A stretch of 64,000 nucleotides of DNA from assembly GCF_037892605.1 (NCBI RefSeq), contig NZ_JBBKTU010000002.1:186001-250000 (forward strand), in the 5' to 3' direction. The position numbers and the translations under genes were made by a program. Of the stretch, positions 43,625 through 52,600 are shown piece by piece (the stretch's first letter is position 1; every line of letters starts with the position of its first letter). The notes beneath the pieces were generated by a model. It saw only the letters and a list, made by a program, of their open reading frames with translations. It was not told where the DNA came from and did not search any database. The stretch comes from Lacibacter sp. H407. Its GTDB lineage: Bacteria > Bacteroidota > Bacteroidia > Chitinophagales > Chitinophagaceae.

Positions 43625-44395
43625 ATGCAATACGCTTACACCACGATCGCTTTTGTTATTTTGTTTGTCAGTTCCTGTAAGAAGCCGACAACGCAGCCAG
43701 AGCAATCATTCAAACAAGTCACAAAAATTTCTTCATCGCCAACTGATTTCCGTTCGTTTACGTATGATGCGAATAAACGTTTGACAAATCATACGATTCA
43801 GTTTGTGAACGGAAACGACGTTTCGATGATGTCGGTGAATTACTTTTATATCGATGGCATCATCAGTACTTCTTCATCACAGGGCGGTTCAATATTTTAT
43901 GAAACGGAAGGCAGCCAGGTGAAAGTTGTGAGAAGTTTCCGGCCAATGGGAAGTGCGATCTCAACGCTTTACTACACGTATAACAGCAATGGACAATTAA
44001 TTGAATGGAGAGAGAAGTTTGGTCAGCCGCAAATTGATGAGCCAAAAGAATCGAAACAAACTTTTGAGTATTACGCAGACGGAAATCTGAAACGGATGCT
44101 CTATTATTTAAAGATGACAAACGACGGGCCTTTCACTTTAAGCGGAAGCACAGTGTATGATCAATACGATCAGTTCAAAAATCCGGAGATCTCGTTTTTG
44201 GGAACGATCTATTTGCCTTCGGTTGTATTCCAAAAGAATAATGCCCGCAGGGTAAGATATTATGCAGCTAACGGAGAAAATTATCAAACTATTACCTTCA
44301 ATTTCACCTATGATGCAGATGGATATCCTGCAACAAAACTGTATAAAGACGACAGAAGTACAGTGCCCATTCTTTTTACGTACAGTTATCAATAA
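43625..44395 (+). CDS. Repeat lipoprotein, paralogue B
   Basis: 256 residues, lipoprotein signal (FVILFVSSCKKPTTQPEQ). The body parallels paralogue A almost block by block: FRSFTYDANKRLTNHTIQF, LYYTYNSNGQLIEWREKF, QTFEYYADGNLKRMLYY, DQYDQFKNPEISFLGTIY, FNFTYDADGYPATKLY, ILFTYSYQ. A tandem duplication that has since diverged is the simplest origin. The gap of 78 bp from paralogue A has no palindrome, so it is presumably in the same transcript. Confidence 0.75.
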   Translation: MQYAYTTIAFVILFVSSCKKPTTQPEQSFKQVTKISSSPTDFRSFTYDANKRLTNHTIQFVNGNDVSMMSVNYFYIDGIISTSSSQGGSIFYETEGSQVKVVRSFRPMGSAISTLYYTYNSNGQLIEWREKFGQPQIDEPKESKQTFEYYADGNLKRMLYYLKMTNDGPFTLSGSTVYDQYDQFKNPEISFLGTIYLPSVVFQKNNARRVRYYAANGENYQTITFNFTYDADGYPATKLYKDDRSTVPILFTYSYQ

Positions 44396-44453
44396 AATTC
44401 AATCGTTTCAGCAGTAGTTGGTTTAGAAGGGGATCTTGCAAAAGGTCCCTTTT

Positions 44454-44499
44454 CACATATTCATGTGGTTGAAAATGCATTATTGCACCGGTATATTTG
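44454..44499 (+). promoter_or_regulatory. Regulon promoter 7, serine hydrolase/reductase unit
   Basis: CACATATTCATGTG followed by GTTG (44454-44467) and perfect -7 box TATATTTG (44492-44499), spacing 25 bp. The ATG at 44504 is about where transcription should begin, so the message is probably leaderless. Confidence 0.8.
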
Positions 44500-44503
44500 G
44501 TAC

Positions 44504-45946
44504 ATGAAACAAACCTTCATCATCTTACTTTTTCTTACACAAAAAGTAATTGCTCAGTCACCTTCACAGGTAAAATTGAAAATTGACAGCCTCATGCAAT
44601 TGTATGTGGATACAAAACAGTTTTCAGGAAATGTATTGGTGGCAAAAGGAACCGATGTGTTTTATTTGAAATCCTTCGGGTATGCCAACCGGGAAGAAAA
44701 AATTGAGAATCGTGCCGGCACCAATTTCAATATTGCTTCCATGGGTAAAACGTTTACCGCCACACTTATTATGCAGTTGGTGCAGGAAGGAAAAATATCA
44801 ATCGATCAAACGCTGTCTTCCATTCTGCCCGAGTACAAGGTGAAGAAAGCCGATAGTATTACCGTTCGGCATCTGCTTACCCATACCTCTGGTGTTGGTA
44901 ATTATATGATGCATGTAAATTTTGAAGCAGAGCGTCATCAGCTAAAATCGTTGAATGATGTAATGCCGTTTGTAGTGGCAATGGAGCCAACGTTGGATTA
45001 TGTCGGGCAGCGTCATGATTATTCCAATTCTGGATTTATATTGTTGGGGAGGATCATCGAGAAAATTACGGGTAGGTCTTACATGCAAAATATGGAAGAA
45101 CGCATTTTTAAGCCTTCTGCTATTAAACAATCCTATATACATTACCCGGCAACGTTCTTTGCGCCAAAAGAGGCGACGCCTTATTTGGCATACACAGCAA
45201 AAACATTTGTGAATGCAGCAGCAGAAGAATTTCCGGCTTTTTCTGATGGCGGCATGCAATCAAATGTGCTTGATTTGTATTACTTCGCCAATGCATTACT
45301 GCAAGGGAAGTTGCTGTCACCTGCCATGCGTGACAGTATGTGGAGTGGAAAAGTAGAAACAGGCAGGGCGGGGAAATACAGTTTTGGATGGGAAGATGAA
45401 CAAACCGATTATGATAAAAGAGTATTTAGTCATAGCGGTGGTGGAAAAGGCTTTTCATCTGATCTTAAAATCGTAAAAGAAGATGGATACATTGTTATTG
45501 TATTGATCAACAACCGTGTAAATCCTCGTGAAGTAACGCACAATATTTTACGCATTCTGTACGGAAAAGAAATTCGGAAGCCTGAAAAATATCTTGAGAA
45601 TGTATTAATGGAAGTAACTGAACAGAAGGGCTTTGACTATGTGCGTAAAAATTACAAATCCATCATTAAAGAAAGAGGGTTTGATAAAACGCCTAACCCC
45701 TGGGTGTATATCATGTACTCCGATATGTTTGAAACCTTGAAGGATTTTGATAAAGCCTTTGAAGTAATGGAAATGGGACGGGAAGAATTTCCAAAGGAAA
45801 CATCCATGTATAATGTAACCGGTCAATTGTATGCCAACCAAAAAAAGTACAAGGAAGCGGCCGAATGGTTCCAGAAAGCATTGGCGATTGATCCGAAAGA
45901 TGGCTTTGCCACAATGATGATGAGTAATATTAAAAGTAAATTATAA
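44504..45946 (+). CDS. Serine hydrolase with C-terminal TPR-like repeats
   Basis: 480 residues from ATG 44504, which starts a signal peptide (KQTFIILLFLTQKVIAQ); the frame back to 44465 runs into the palindrome. Beta-lactamase-related motifs: SMGK (SxxK, about residue 82), YSNSG (YxN) and HSGGGKG (third motif). The last about 110 residues are helical with ALAIDPKDGFAT and KYKEAAEWFQKALA, a tetratricopeptide-type tail. It is a diverged cousin of the 41552 protein. The stop overlaps the next start (TAATG), so the two genes are coupled. Confidence 0.88.
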   Translation: MKQTFIILLFLTQKVIAQSPSQVKLKIDSLMQLYVDTKQFSGNVLVAKGTDVFYLKSFGYANREEKIENRAGTNFNIASMGKTFTATLIMQLVQEGKISIDQTLSSILPEYKVKKADSITVRHLLTHTSGVGNYMMHVNFEAERHQLKSLNDVMPFVVAMEPTLDYVGQRHDYSNSGFILLGRIIEKITGRSYMQNMEERIFKPSAIKQSYIHYPATFFAPKEATPYLAYTAKTFVNAAAEEFPAFSDGGMQSNVLDLYYFANALLQGKLLSPAMRDSMWSGKVETGRAGKYSFGWEDEQTDYDKRVFSHSGGGKGFSSDLKIVKEDGYIVIVLINNRVNPREVTHNILRILYGKEIRKPEKYLENVLMEVTEQKGFDYVRKNYKSIIKERGFDKTPNPWVYIMYSDMFETLKDFDKAFEVMEMGREEFPKETSMYNVTGQLYANQKKYKEAAEWFQKALAIDPKDGFATMMMSNIKSKL

Positions 45947-46500
45947 TGTCCCGTGATCGTATGGCAAGAAAAGTGATCGTTTATATTGCTGCAAGTGTGG
46001 ACGGTTTTATAGCAGGCCCTGATGGTGATCTTTCTTTTTTATCAAGTGTGGAAAAGGAAGGAGAAGATTATGGCTATGCAGCTTTTGTTGAAACGGTTGA
46101 TACGGTGATCGTGGGCAAGAATACGTACGATAAAGTATTGTCGATGGGATATGCCTTTCCACATGCAAACAAAGAATCCTATATCATTACAAGAACGGAG
46201 CGGGCAACAGAGGGAACAACTGTTTTTTATACAGGCGATGTAGCAGAGTTGGTACGGAAGCTGAAGACAAAAGAAGAGCAAAATATATTTGTGGACGGTG
46301 GTGCTTACGTGGTCAATCAACTTTTGCAGCAGCAGTTGATCGATGAAATTTATCTCTCGATCATTCCTGTGCTACTCGGGGGTGGCATTGCCTTGTTCAA
46401 GCAGGAAAATCCAATGCAACAGTTGAAATTGCAATCTGCAAAACACTTTGATACAGGCCTTGTTCAATTGCATTATTTGTTTCCAAAAGCAGACCAGTGA
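45946..46500 (+). CDS. Dihydrofolate-reductase-like (RibD C-terminal domain) protein
   Basis: 184 residues. NADPH-fold features: KVIVYIAASVDGFIAGPDGD (start strand and loop), VDTVIVGKNTYDKVL, and QLIDEIYLSIIPVLLGGGIALF, all typical of the DHFR-like YwjB/RibD_C group. Start ATG 45946 overlaps the previous stop; Met6 at 45961 matches the usual family start and is an alternative. These proteins often occur as stand-alone oxidoreductases with unknown substrates. Second gene behind regulon promoter 7. Confidence 0.88.
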   Translation: MSRDRMARKVIVYIAASVDGFIAGPDGDLSFLSSVEKEGEDYGYAAFVETVDTVIVGKNTYDKVLSMGYAFPHANKESYIITRTERATEGTTVFYTGDVAELVRKLKTKEEQNIFVDGGAYVVNQLLQQQLIDEIYLSIIPVLLGGGIALFKQENPMQQLKLQSAKHFDTGLVQLHYLFPKADQ

Positions 46501-46521
46501 TCTTGCTACGTTGCAAATTTT

Positions 46522-46567
46522 CACATGTTCATGTGGTGAAATGATGCCGGCAGCAGCGATATATTTG
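46522..46567 (+). promoter_or_regulatory. Regulon promoter 8, S41 protease gene
   Basis: CACATGTTCATGTG followed by GTGA (46522-46535), perfect -7 box TATATTTG (46560-46567), spacing 25 bp. Leader CCTTGTCAT abuts the start codon. Confidence 0.8.
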
Positions 46568-46581
46568 ATGAAAACCTTGTC

Positions 46582-47880
46582 ATGAAGCAGATCGCATATT
46601 TCCTCCTCTTTCTTCTCGGAGTAACAACAGCCAATGCGCAAATCAGCAAACAACAGAAGTCGGAAGCAATTGACAGTGTGGTGAAGCTGATGAACGAACG
46701 CTATATTTTCCCTGAAACGGCGAAACAAATTGAACTGCATCTCCGCAAACAGCATTCAAAAAAAGTGTATGACACGATAAGCAACGGCGATGTATTTGCT
46801 GCTGCACTTACAACCGATATACGTAGTATCTGCAACGATAAGCATGTTACTATACGCTATTCGGCACAAGCACAATCAGTAGACCGCACAAGTTTCATGA
46901 CTATATCTGATGAAGAGCGAAATGGTTACAGCGAATGGTTACGATTGGAAAACTATGGTGTGCGAAAGATCGATATACTAAAAGGGAATATCGGCTACAT
47001 CGATTTTAAATTTCTTTGCGGAACAGAATATGCCGGTGATTTTTATGCAGCAATGATGAATTATATCAATCACACCGACGCACTCATCATCGACTTCCGG
47101 AAATGCGGTGGTGCGATGAGCGATAATGTGATCTCTTTTCTTTGCAGTTACTTCTTTGCCGATAAAACACACCTGAATGATCTGTACTGGAGAGAACGAA
47201 ATTTTATACAGCAAACATGGACACAGGTTGTAGTGCCAGGCAAAAAATATTTGAACAAACCAATTTATGTGTTGACGAGTGGCGGTACATTTTCCGGTGC
47301 GGAAGAAATGGCGTACGATCTCAAGAATTTAAAACGTGCAACCATTATTGGCGAAGTAACCGGTGGTGGCGCCAACCCGGGCGGAAATGTTGCGGTTACC
47401 CCGCACTTCAGTATGTTTTTACCGGTGGGGAAAGCAATCAACCCCATTACCAAAACAAATTGGGAAGGGGTAGGTGTACAACCGGATAGTGTTACAAGTT
47501 CTAAGATGGCGTTGAACAAAGCGCATATAACAGCGATGAATCATGGAATTAGCAACACAAAGAATCCATTGTGGAAGGAAGAGTTGAAACGATTAGTTGC
47601 AGAAGTGGAAAGTGATGTGCCGGTATTGGTGAATGTTGAATTCAGACTGAAAGGTTTTACGAATGCAAAGCAAGTATCGGTTGCAGGAAGTTTTAATGAT
47701 TGGTCACCATCCTCTACGAAACTGAAAAGGGAAGGAGATGAGTGGATCGTACAAACTGTTGCAGAGCCGGGTAAGCATATGTACAAGTTTGTTGTAGATG
47801 GTAACTGGATACTCGATCCTGCCAATAAAGAAACCGGCAATGAAAACGGGCATATGAATTCGGTGATCGTCGTAAAGTAA
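46582..47880 (+). CDS. S41-family protease with C-terminal glycogen-binding (CBM48) domain
   Basis: 432 residues, signal peptide at the start (KQIAYFLLFLLGVTTANAQ). N-terminal part of the interphotoreceptor-retinoid/S41 type (VVKLMNERYIFPETAKQIE, IGYIDFKFL, ALIIDFRKCGGAM), catalytic serine in TSGGTFSGAEEMAYDL, and GGGANPGGNVAVTPHFSMFLP. After residue about 345 comes an AMPK/CBM48 module (KQVSVAGSFNDWSPSSTKL, GKHMYKFVVDGNWILDP) ending at the C-terminus. The combination would place a tail-processing-type peptidase on glycogen- or starch-like glycan. Single gene behind regulon promoter 8. Confidence 0.88.
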   Translation: MKQIAYFLLFLLGVTTANAQISKQQKSEAIDSVVKLMNERYIFPETAKQIELHLRKQHSKKVYDTISNGDVFAAALTTDIRSICNDKHVTIRYSAQAQSVDRTSFMTISDEERNGYSEWLRLENYGVRKIDILKGNIGYIDFKFLCGTEYAGDFYAAMMNYINHTDALIIDFRKCGGAMSDNVISFLCSYFFADKTHLNDLYWRERNFIQQTWTQVVVPGKKYLNKPIYVLTSGGTFSGAEEMAYDLKNLKRATIIGEVTGGGANPGGNVAVTPHFSMFLPVGKAINPITKTNWEGVGVQPDSVTSSKMALNKAHITAMNHGISNTKNPLWKEELKRLVAEVESDVPVLVNVEFRLKGFTNAKQVSVAGSFNDWSPSSTKLKREGDEWIVQTVAEPGKHMYKFVVDGNWILDPANKETGNENGHMNSVIVVK

Positions 47881-47962
47881 TATCACTTCAATTTTTGCCG
47901 GGGCACTTTGTTATTGATCAATGAAGAAGTGGATTGAATCTGTATGTGAGTGAAATGTTAAT

Positions 47963-48008
47963 CACATGTTCATGTGACGACATAAACTGATACGATCGTT
48001 TACTTTCA
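47963..48008 (+). promoter_or_regulatory. Regulon promoter 9, small lipoprotein gene
   Basis: CACATGTTCATGTG followed by ACGA (47963-47976), -7-like box TACTTTCA (48001-48008), spacing 25 bp. The same TACTTTCA variant serves the fasciclin gene at 63121. Confidence 0.72.
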
Positions 48009-48032
48009 GTTGAATTATCAAAACCTTATACG

Positions 48033-48473
48033 ATGCAAAAAGTAATCTTATCATCATTTCTTCTTTTATTGTTGTTTGCCGCATGCACAAAGTCCGGTGT
48101 CAGAGAATTTGAACCGCCCGTTTCAAAGACGATTGAATTTCGATTGTCACAGGCCTCCGACTATTCGGGTTCAGTTTACGATGGAGTTCAGGCCGAGGTT
48201 ACTTTGTCTGTAAGCATACAATCGGACGTGCTTCCTGCACTGCTGATTTTATGGGATACAATTATTCCTTATCAAAGTTTACGTGTTTATCCCGGTTCCC
48301 AAACGCCTCTGATCATTAATAAACAATTCAATGGTATTATAGAAAGTAAAGAAACAGTTCGCTACAGCAAAGTAATTCGTTACAGAGATGCGTTGAATCA
48401 AATCTCCATGACTGCTTTTGGTGAAGATATTCCTGCTTCAGTAAACAGCAAATCTGTACCGGTTGATTTATAA
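48033..48473 (+). CDS. Small lipoprotein of the regulon
   Basis: 146 residues, lipoprotein signal (LSSFLLLLLFAACTKSG). The remainder is beta-rich and unremarkable (SKTIEFRLSQASDYSGSVYDG, VTLSVSIQSDVLPALLILWD); no family recognised. It has its own regulon promoter and the leader CCTTATA before the start. No terminator is visible between it and the small RNA promoter 30 bp on. Confidence 0.7.
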   Translation: MQKVILSSFLLLLLFAACTKSGVREFEPPVSKTIEFRLSQASDYSGSVYDGVQAEVTLSVSIQSDVLPALLILWDTIIPYQSLRVYPGSQTPLIINKQFNGIIESKETVRYSKVIRYRDALNQISMTAFGEDIPASVNSKSVPVDL

Positions 48474-48503
48474 ATGTTCATTTTTTTGTTTAGAAAAACA
48501 AAT

Positions 48504-48548
48504 CACATGTTTATGCGATTGATGAGCATTTTACAAATTGCATCTTTG
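48504..48548 (+). promoter_or_regulatory. Regulon promoter 10, small RNA
   Basis: CACATGTTTATGCG followed by ATTG (48504-48517), -7-like box CATCTTTG (48541-48548), spacing 24 bp. No start codon follows before the terminator at 48597. Confidence 0.7.
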
Positions 48549-48552
48549 CATA

Positions 48553-48621
48553 AGTCATAATTAATAGAAGATTTACAGTTGCTGACCTTTCACCTGAGAC
48601 CTGTTCAACAGGTCTTTTTTT
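48553..48621 (+). ncRNA. Predicted regulon-controlled small RNA (about 70 nt)
   Basis: Between regulon promoter 10 and a strong terminator lies a stretch of about 70 nt with no ATG and no usable reading frame. The start is an estimate from the -7 box; the end is the T-run at 48615-48621. The 5' part is AT-rich and unstructured (ATAATTAATAGAAGA), free for base pairing. Immediately after it a second regulon promoter begins for the lipoprotein gene, so this is a separate unit. Its product is unknown and it is a prediction only. Confidence 0.55.
48597..48621 (+). terminator. Rho-independent terminator of the small RNA
   Basis: AGACCTG/CAGGTCT stem (48597-48603, 48609-48615), loop TTCAA, then a run of seven T. 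Confidence 0.92.
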
Positions 48622-48625
48622 ATTT

Positions 48626-48671
48626 CACATATTTATGCGGTTGTAGTGCAACGTTAGTAGATTGACATTTG
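48626..48671 (+). promoter_or_regulatory. Regulon promoter 11, repeat lipoprotein C
   Basis: CACATATTTATGCG followed by GTTG (48626-48639), -7-like box GACATTTG (48664-48671), spacing 25 bp. Its palindrome starts 5 bp after the small RNA T-run. Confidence 0.75.
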
Positions 48672-48704
48672 TCAAGTCAATAATCATTAAACCTTATCAT
48701 TATT

Positions 48705-49490
48705 ATGAAGTTCAATTTCAAATCAGCAACACTGCTGCTCGGGCTTATTGTAAGCACCACATTTATTTTCAGCTCATGTAAAAAAACGAACGATGAGCCG
48801 GAACAAAGTACACGGATCAAAACGGTTGTGTCGCCCGACAACGAGGTAACGTTTACGTACAATCCAAACGGCACCATTAAAACAGCGGCGGTAAAAAACA
48901 GTTTTTCTACATCGGGTGATCTGATCACTTATCAGTTATCGTATAATGCGGCGGGTAAGATCAGTGAGATTACATCCGATGAAGATGTGCGGATAGTACC
49001 CATCTACACAAACGGTGTTTTGGCCGAAGCTTCCTTTGAAACGATCAATGGTATTGAGTTGTTTGTTACAACATACGAATACCAGAACGGAAATCTTGTA
49101 ACAGCTGAAATTGAAACAGCATCAGGCCAGGCATGGACAAAATTTATGTTCCAGTACAATGCTGCCGGAAATGTTACAAAAACAGAAACCTTCCTTGCAA
49201 ACCCGTTGCAGGGCAATCAACTTGAATTTGCAGGTTCTATCGCATACACCTATGATGCGAAGATCAATCCTCTCCATCCTGCAAAAGAGCTGATGCATTT
49301 ATTGTGGATACCATCGTCTCCCAATAATGCACTTAATGAAATTCACAAAGACAGTAACAACGAACTGGAAGAAACTGTGAATTATACCTATCAGTACAAT
49401 AAGAATAATACGCCGAAGTCGGCGGTAATGCAATCCACTGTTGTGGGTGAACAACCGGTGAATACAAATTTGACATTTACCTATTTCTAA
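48705..49490 (+). CDS. Repeat lipoprotein, paralogue C
   Basis: 261 residues, lipoprotein signal (SATLLLGLIVSTTFIFSSCKK). RHS/YD-like units as in paralogues A and B: VTFTYNPNGTIKTAAVK, YQLSYNAAGKISEI, TTYEYQNGNLVTAEIE, FQYNAAGNVTKTETFL, IAYTYDAKINPLHPAKEL, VNYTYQYNKNNTPKS, ending NLTFTYF. The register differs from A and B enough to make it the older relative. Probably surface exposed. Last member of the regulon block on this side. Confidence 0.75.
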   Translation: MKFNFKSATLLLGLIVSTTFIFSSCKKTNDEPEQSTRIKTVVSPDNEVTFTYNPNGTIKTAAVKNSFSTSGDLITYQLSYNAAGKISEITSDEDVRIVPIYTNGVLAEASFETINGIELFVTTYEYQNGNLVTAEIETASGQAWTKFMFQYNAAGNVTKTETFLANPLQGNQLEFAGSIAYTYDAKINPLHPAKELMHLLWIPSSPNNALNEIHKDSNNELEETVNYTYQYNKNNTPKSAVMQSTVVGEQPVNTNLTFTYF

Positions 49491-49584
49491 ACTGAATGAT
49501 GAACACAACCAACATGTGAATATAATGTTGGTGTAAAGTTTTCGAAAGTAATATCGATTTCAAGCATACATGCAGTTGGTTTCC

Positions 49585-49605
49585 GCCCGGGTATTCTTGC
49601 CCGGG
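49585..49605. terminator. Possible bidirectional terminator between convergent genes
   Basis: CCCGGG-TATTCTTG-CCCGGG hairpin (49586-49605) between the + lipoprotein gene and the - FG-GAP gene, with only a loose TTATTTATTT on the + side. A separate inverted repeat ACCAACAT/ATGTTGGT lies at 49508-49532. Confidence 0.45.
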
Positions 49606-49609
49606 TTAT

Positions 49610-52600
49610 TTATTTACTGAACTCAACAGAAACAACTGATGCATTCTTTAACACATACCTTGCGGATTGCGACGCAAACGAACTGCCGTAATAAAACTCA
49701 GCTTTTCGTTTCTTCCCGTTTTGCAATGTAAGCGTAGCGGTATATGTATTTGCAGGAATGATTTCAGCAGCCGAAGTTTGTTTTAACTGAAAGAATTGCA
49801 TAGCAGCACCGTTCTGTGATGCAAGTATACCAACTGATCCAGCAAATGGAAACTGCAGCAAAGCTTTTGTGTTCCCCGGCAAGTAAATACCACTTTGTAA
49901 AATCGATCGAGGAGTAAAGTTGCCGGTACCATCGCCGTGCAATAACAAACTGTTAGATGCATCCATGCGGCCCATGTAAGGATGCATATTATATTCATTT
50001 CCGCTGAGTAAAATATCAGGATTGCCATCTGCGTTGTAATCGTCCACAACAATTCCATACACAGGGCTCCATTGTGCTGCTGCAGGAAGTGCATGTAAAA
50101 CAAATTCAAAGTTTCCTTTGTTCTCGATCCATACCGAATGAAACTCCGATGCAGCTAAATTTATTTCTCCTTCACGATTGAATGGTTGCAACAGTTGGTC
50201 GATATCGGTTTTTGCATATGCAGCAAACTGTGGGAATTGTTTTTTGATAGATGGGATTTCTTCTGCCAGTTGATCACGGTATGCAACAGGAAATGCTTTC
50301 ATGGTTGATTGCATGGTTGAAGGTTTCCATGTGCTGAGAATAAGATCCCAGCGTTGATTGCCATCATAATCATTGGCAAATACCTGTACAGGTTGTTCCT
50401 TCGTTCCGTTGTAATAACCGTTGGTTCCAAAATTGCCAACAACGTAATCCATATCACCATCGTTGTCAAGATCGGCAGAAGTAATACTGTTCCACCAACC
50501 GGTTGCTGCATCTGTTGCAGTTGGCTGTTGTACAAATTTCCCCTTTTCATTTTTGAAAACATGAATACCCATCCATTTGCCGGTTACAAGAATATCGGCA
50601 TCGCCATCATTGTCAACATCACTGAAAATTGCATCGCTGATGAGGCCAATGCTTGCAAATCCGGGGATCACTTCGTTTGTAACAACAGTAAATTTGATCT
50701 GTCCATCTTTTGTATCATTACGTAACAGCGTACTAACTTCTGCTTTTGGATATTCACCTGGAACAGTTGAGCCGCAAATCAACAGATCAATATCTCCATC
50801 CTTATCATAATCGGCTGCTTTTACAGTAGCCTTGTTATTATACAGTGCAGGAATTGCAGTACTGTCGAAACTGAAATTTCCCATTCCATCATTCCGGTAA
50901 AAACGATCAGCATACCCTTTATCTCCTTTCGGTAGCTGAGCGCCGCCGGTTGCAATGTAGAGGTCAACATCGCCATCATTATCTGCATCAAACAAACAAA
51001 GGGCTGCATCGTCAGTAAGTTGCGTATGATTCGAAAGAAAATTCTTTGAAGTAAATGTTTGATTGCTTTGTTGGAAATAAAGCATGGCCGGTTGCGGAGC
51101 AGTGCCTCCTGTTATAATATCGATCAACCCATCACCATTTACATCGGCGCTGGCAAGCGCAGGACCGTATTGCGAAAATTTATGTGGCAGTTGACGTTGT
51201 TTGTTGAAATCAACAAAGTCATCTTCTTTGTGTTGGATATTTAAACCAACAGCACTGCTGCGATTGGTAAATAAATTAGCTGTGGCAGTTTTTGCCTGTT
51301 GCTCTGTATTTACAGTTGCTGCAATTGACTGACTGATGAGTATTGTTTGGTTGGCGACAACATCGTTCAACACTTCTTTTTTGCCATCGGGCCAATACAC
51401 AACAATTGAATCTACTTTATCAACACTATCCAAACCAAAGTGCATGATATTTTCAACACTACTCATATAACCGTGATAAGGTGTGTGTTCACCCATTTGC
51501 TGTCCGCCTTTGTAATAAAGATGAGCAATTGTTCCGATGCCATTGATATTGGAGGTGTCGCCACGAAAGCGAATGCGGAGATAATTATTTTTTTGTTTGG
51601 ATTCGTTTAATGTGTTTTCCAGCAAAGTAGCTTCCATATTGCTGTTGTTGATCACTACATCCAGATCACCATCTGTATCAAAGTCCGCATAGGCAATACC
51701 GGCAGAAAACGTTGGAATGTTCCAGCCCCAATCAGTTGTTTTATTCGTGAACGTAAGGTTGCGGTTATTCTGAAAAATGTAATTGCTGATTTGAACGGGT
51801 GGTAATTTTTGCAACAGCTCATTCAAACCTGTTTGTTGATTTTGTTCACGGTAGGCAATAAAGTCGAGATCGGTAATATCTTTCGGCAATCCGTTCGTGG
51901 TCATCAGATCTTTATAGCCATCATTGTCTGCGTCGATCAACAAAGCAGCCCAGCTCCAATCCGTAAACGGAATGCCGCTGAAATAAGCCAGCTCACTGAA
52001 TACGGGTGCGCCGATCGAATCGTTTTCTAATATTCTTTGTCCTTGGTTTACCTGTAATGTATTGCGTACGGTTTGATAAGGAAAATTGAATTGCGCCGAA
52101 TACAGATACCAGTTATAATCAACAGGACTCATCATCATTTTTTGCCTGTAATTGTCTTCAGGCATCATATCCATTTCAACCAAATCAACAAGTCCATCGT
52201 TATTAATATCACCTGCATCATTTCCCATCGCATTTAAACTGCCGTGTTTAAAATATTCACTGTTTCGGTTGCTGAATGTGCCGTTTTTATTGTTGATGTA
52301 TAAAATGTTTCCACTCAAATAATCATTGCTGATGTAAATATCTTTCCAGCCATCACGGTTAATATCGAGGATGTTGATACCGAGTCCGTTTCCTTCCCAG
52401 GTAATGCCTGCTGCTTTTGTTACCTCGGTAAATACTGGATGTTGCAGACTGTCGCTCCAGTCATTACGGTATAATTTGTCGTTGGTAAAACCGGTGCCGT
52501 CATTTTTTATTTTTCGGAACGTGCTTGGATACTCATTGGTTAAATCATTTACAACAAGATATGCATCCAGATCACCATCGTTATCATAATCAAAAAATGT

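Noticed and set aside
41552-45946. Beta-lactam resistance from two beta-lactamase-related genes
   Set aside because: The SxxK/YxN motifs define a broad serine-hydrolase family that includes peptidases and esterases; the third motifs (HEG, HSG) are not the KTG of true beta-lactamases.
31287-48639. The regulon palindrome as a Crp site
   Set aside because: Crp sites have TGTGA-N6-TCACA; here the arms are in the opposite order (CACAT-N4-ATGTG), and Crp-type genes in the region are not themselves preceded by the palindrome at the right distance.
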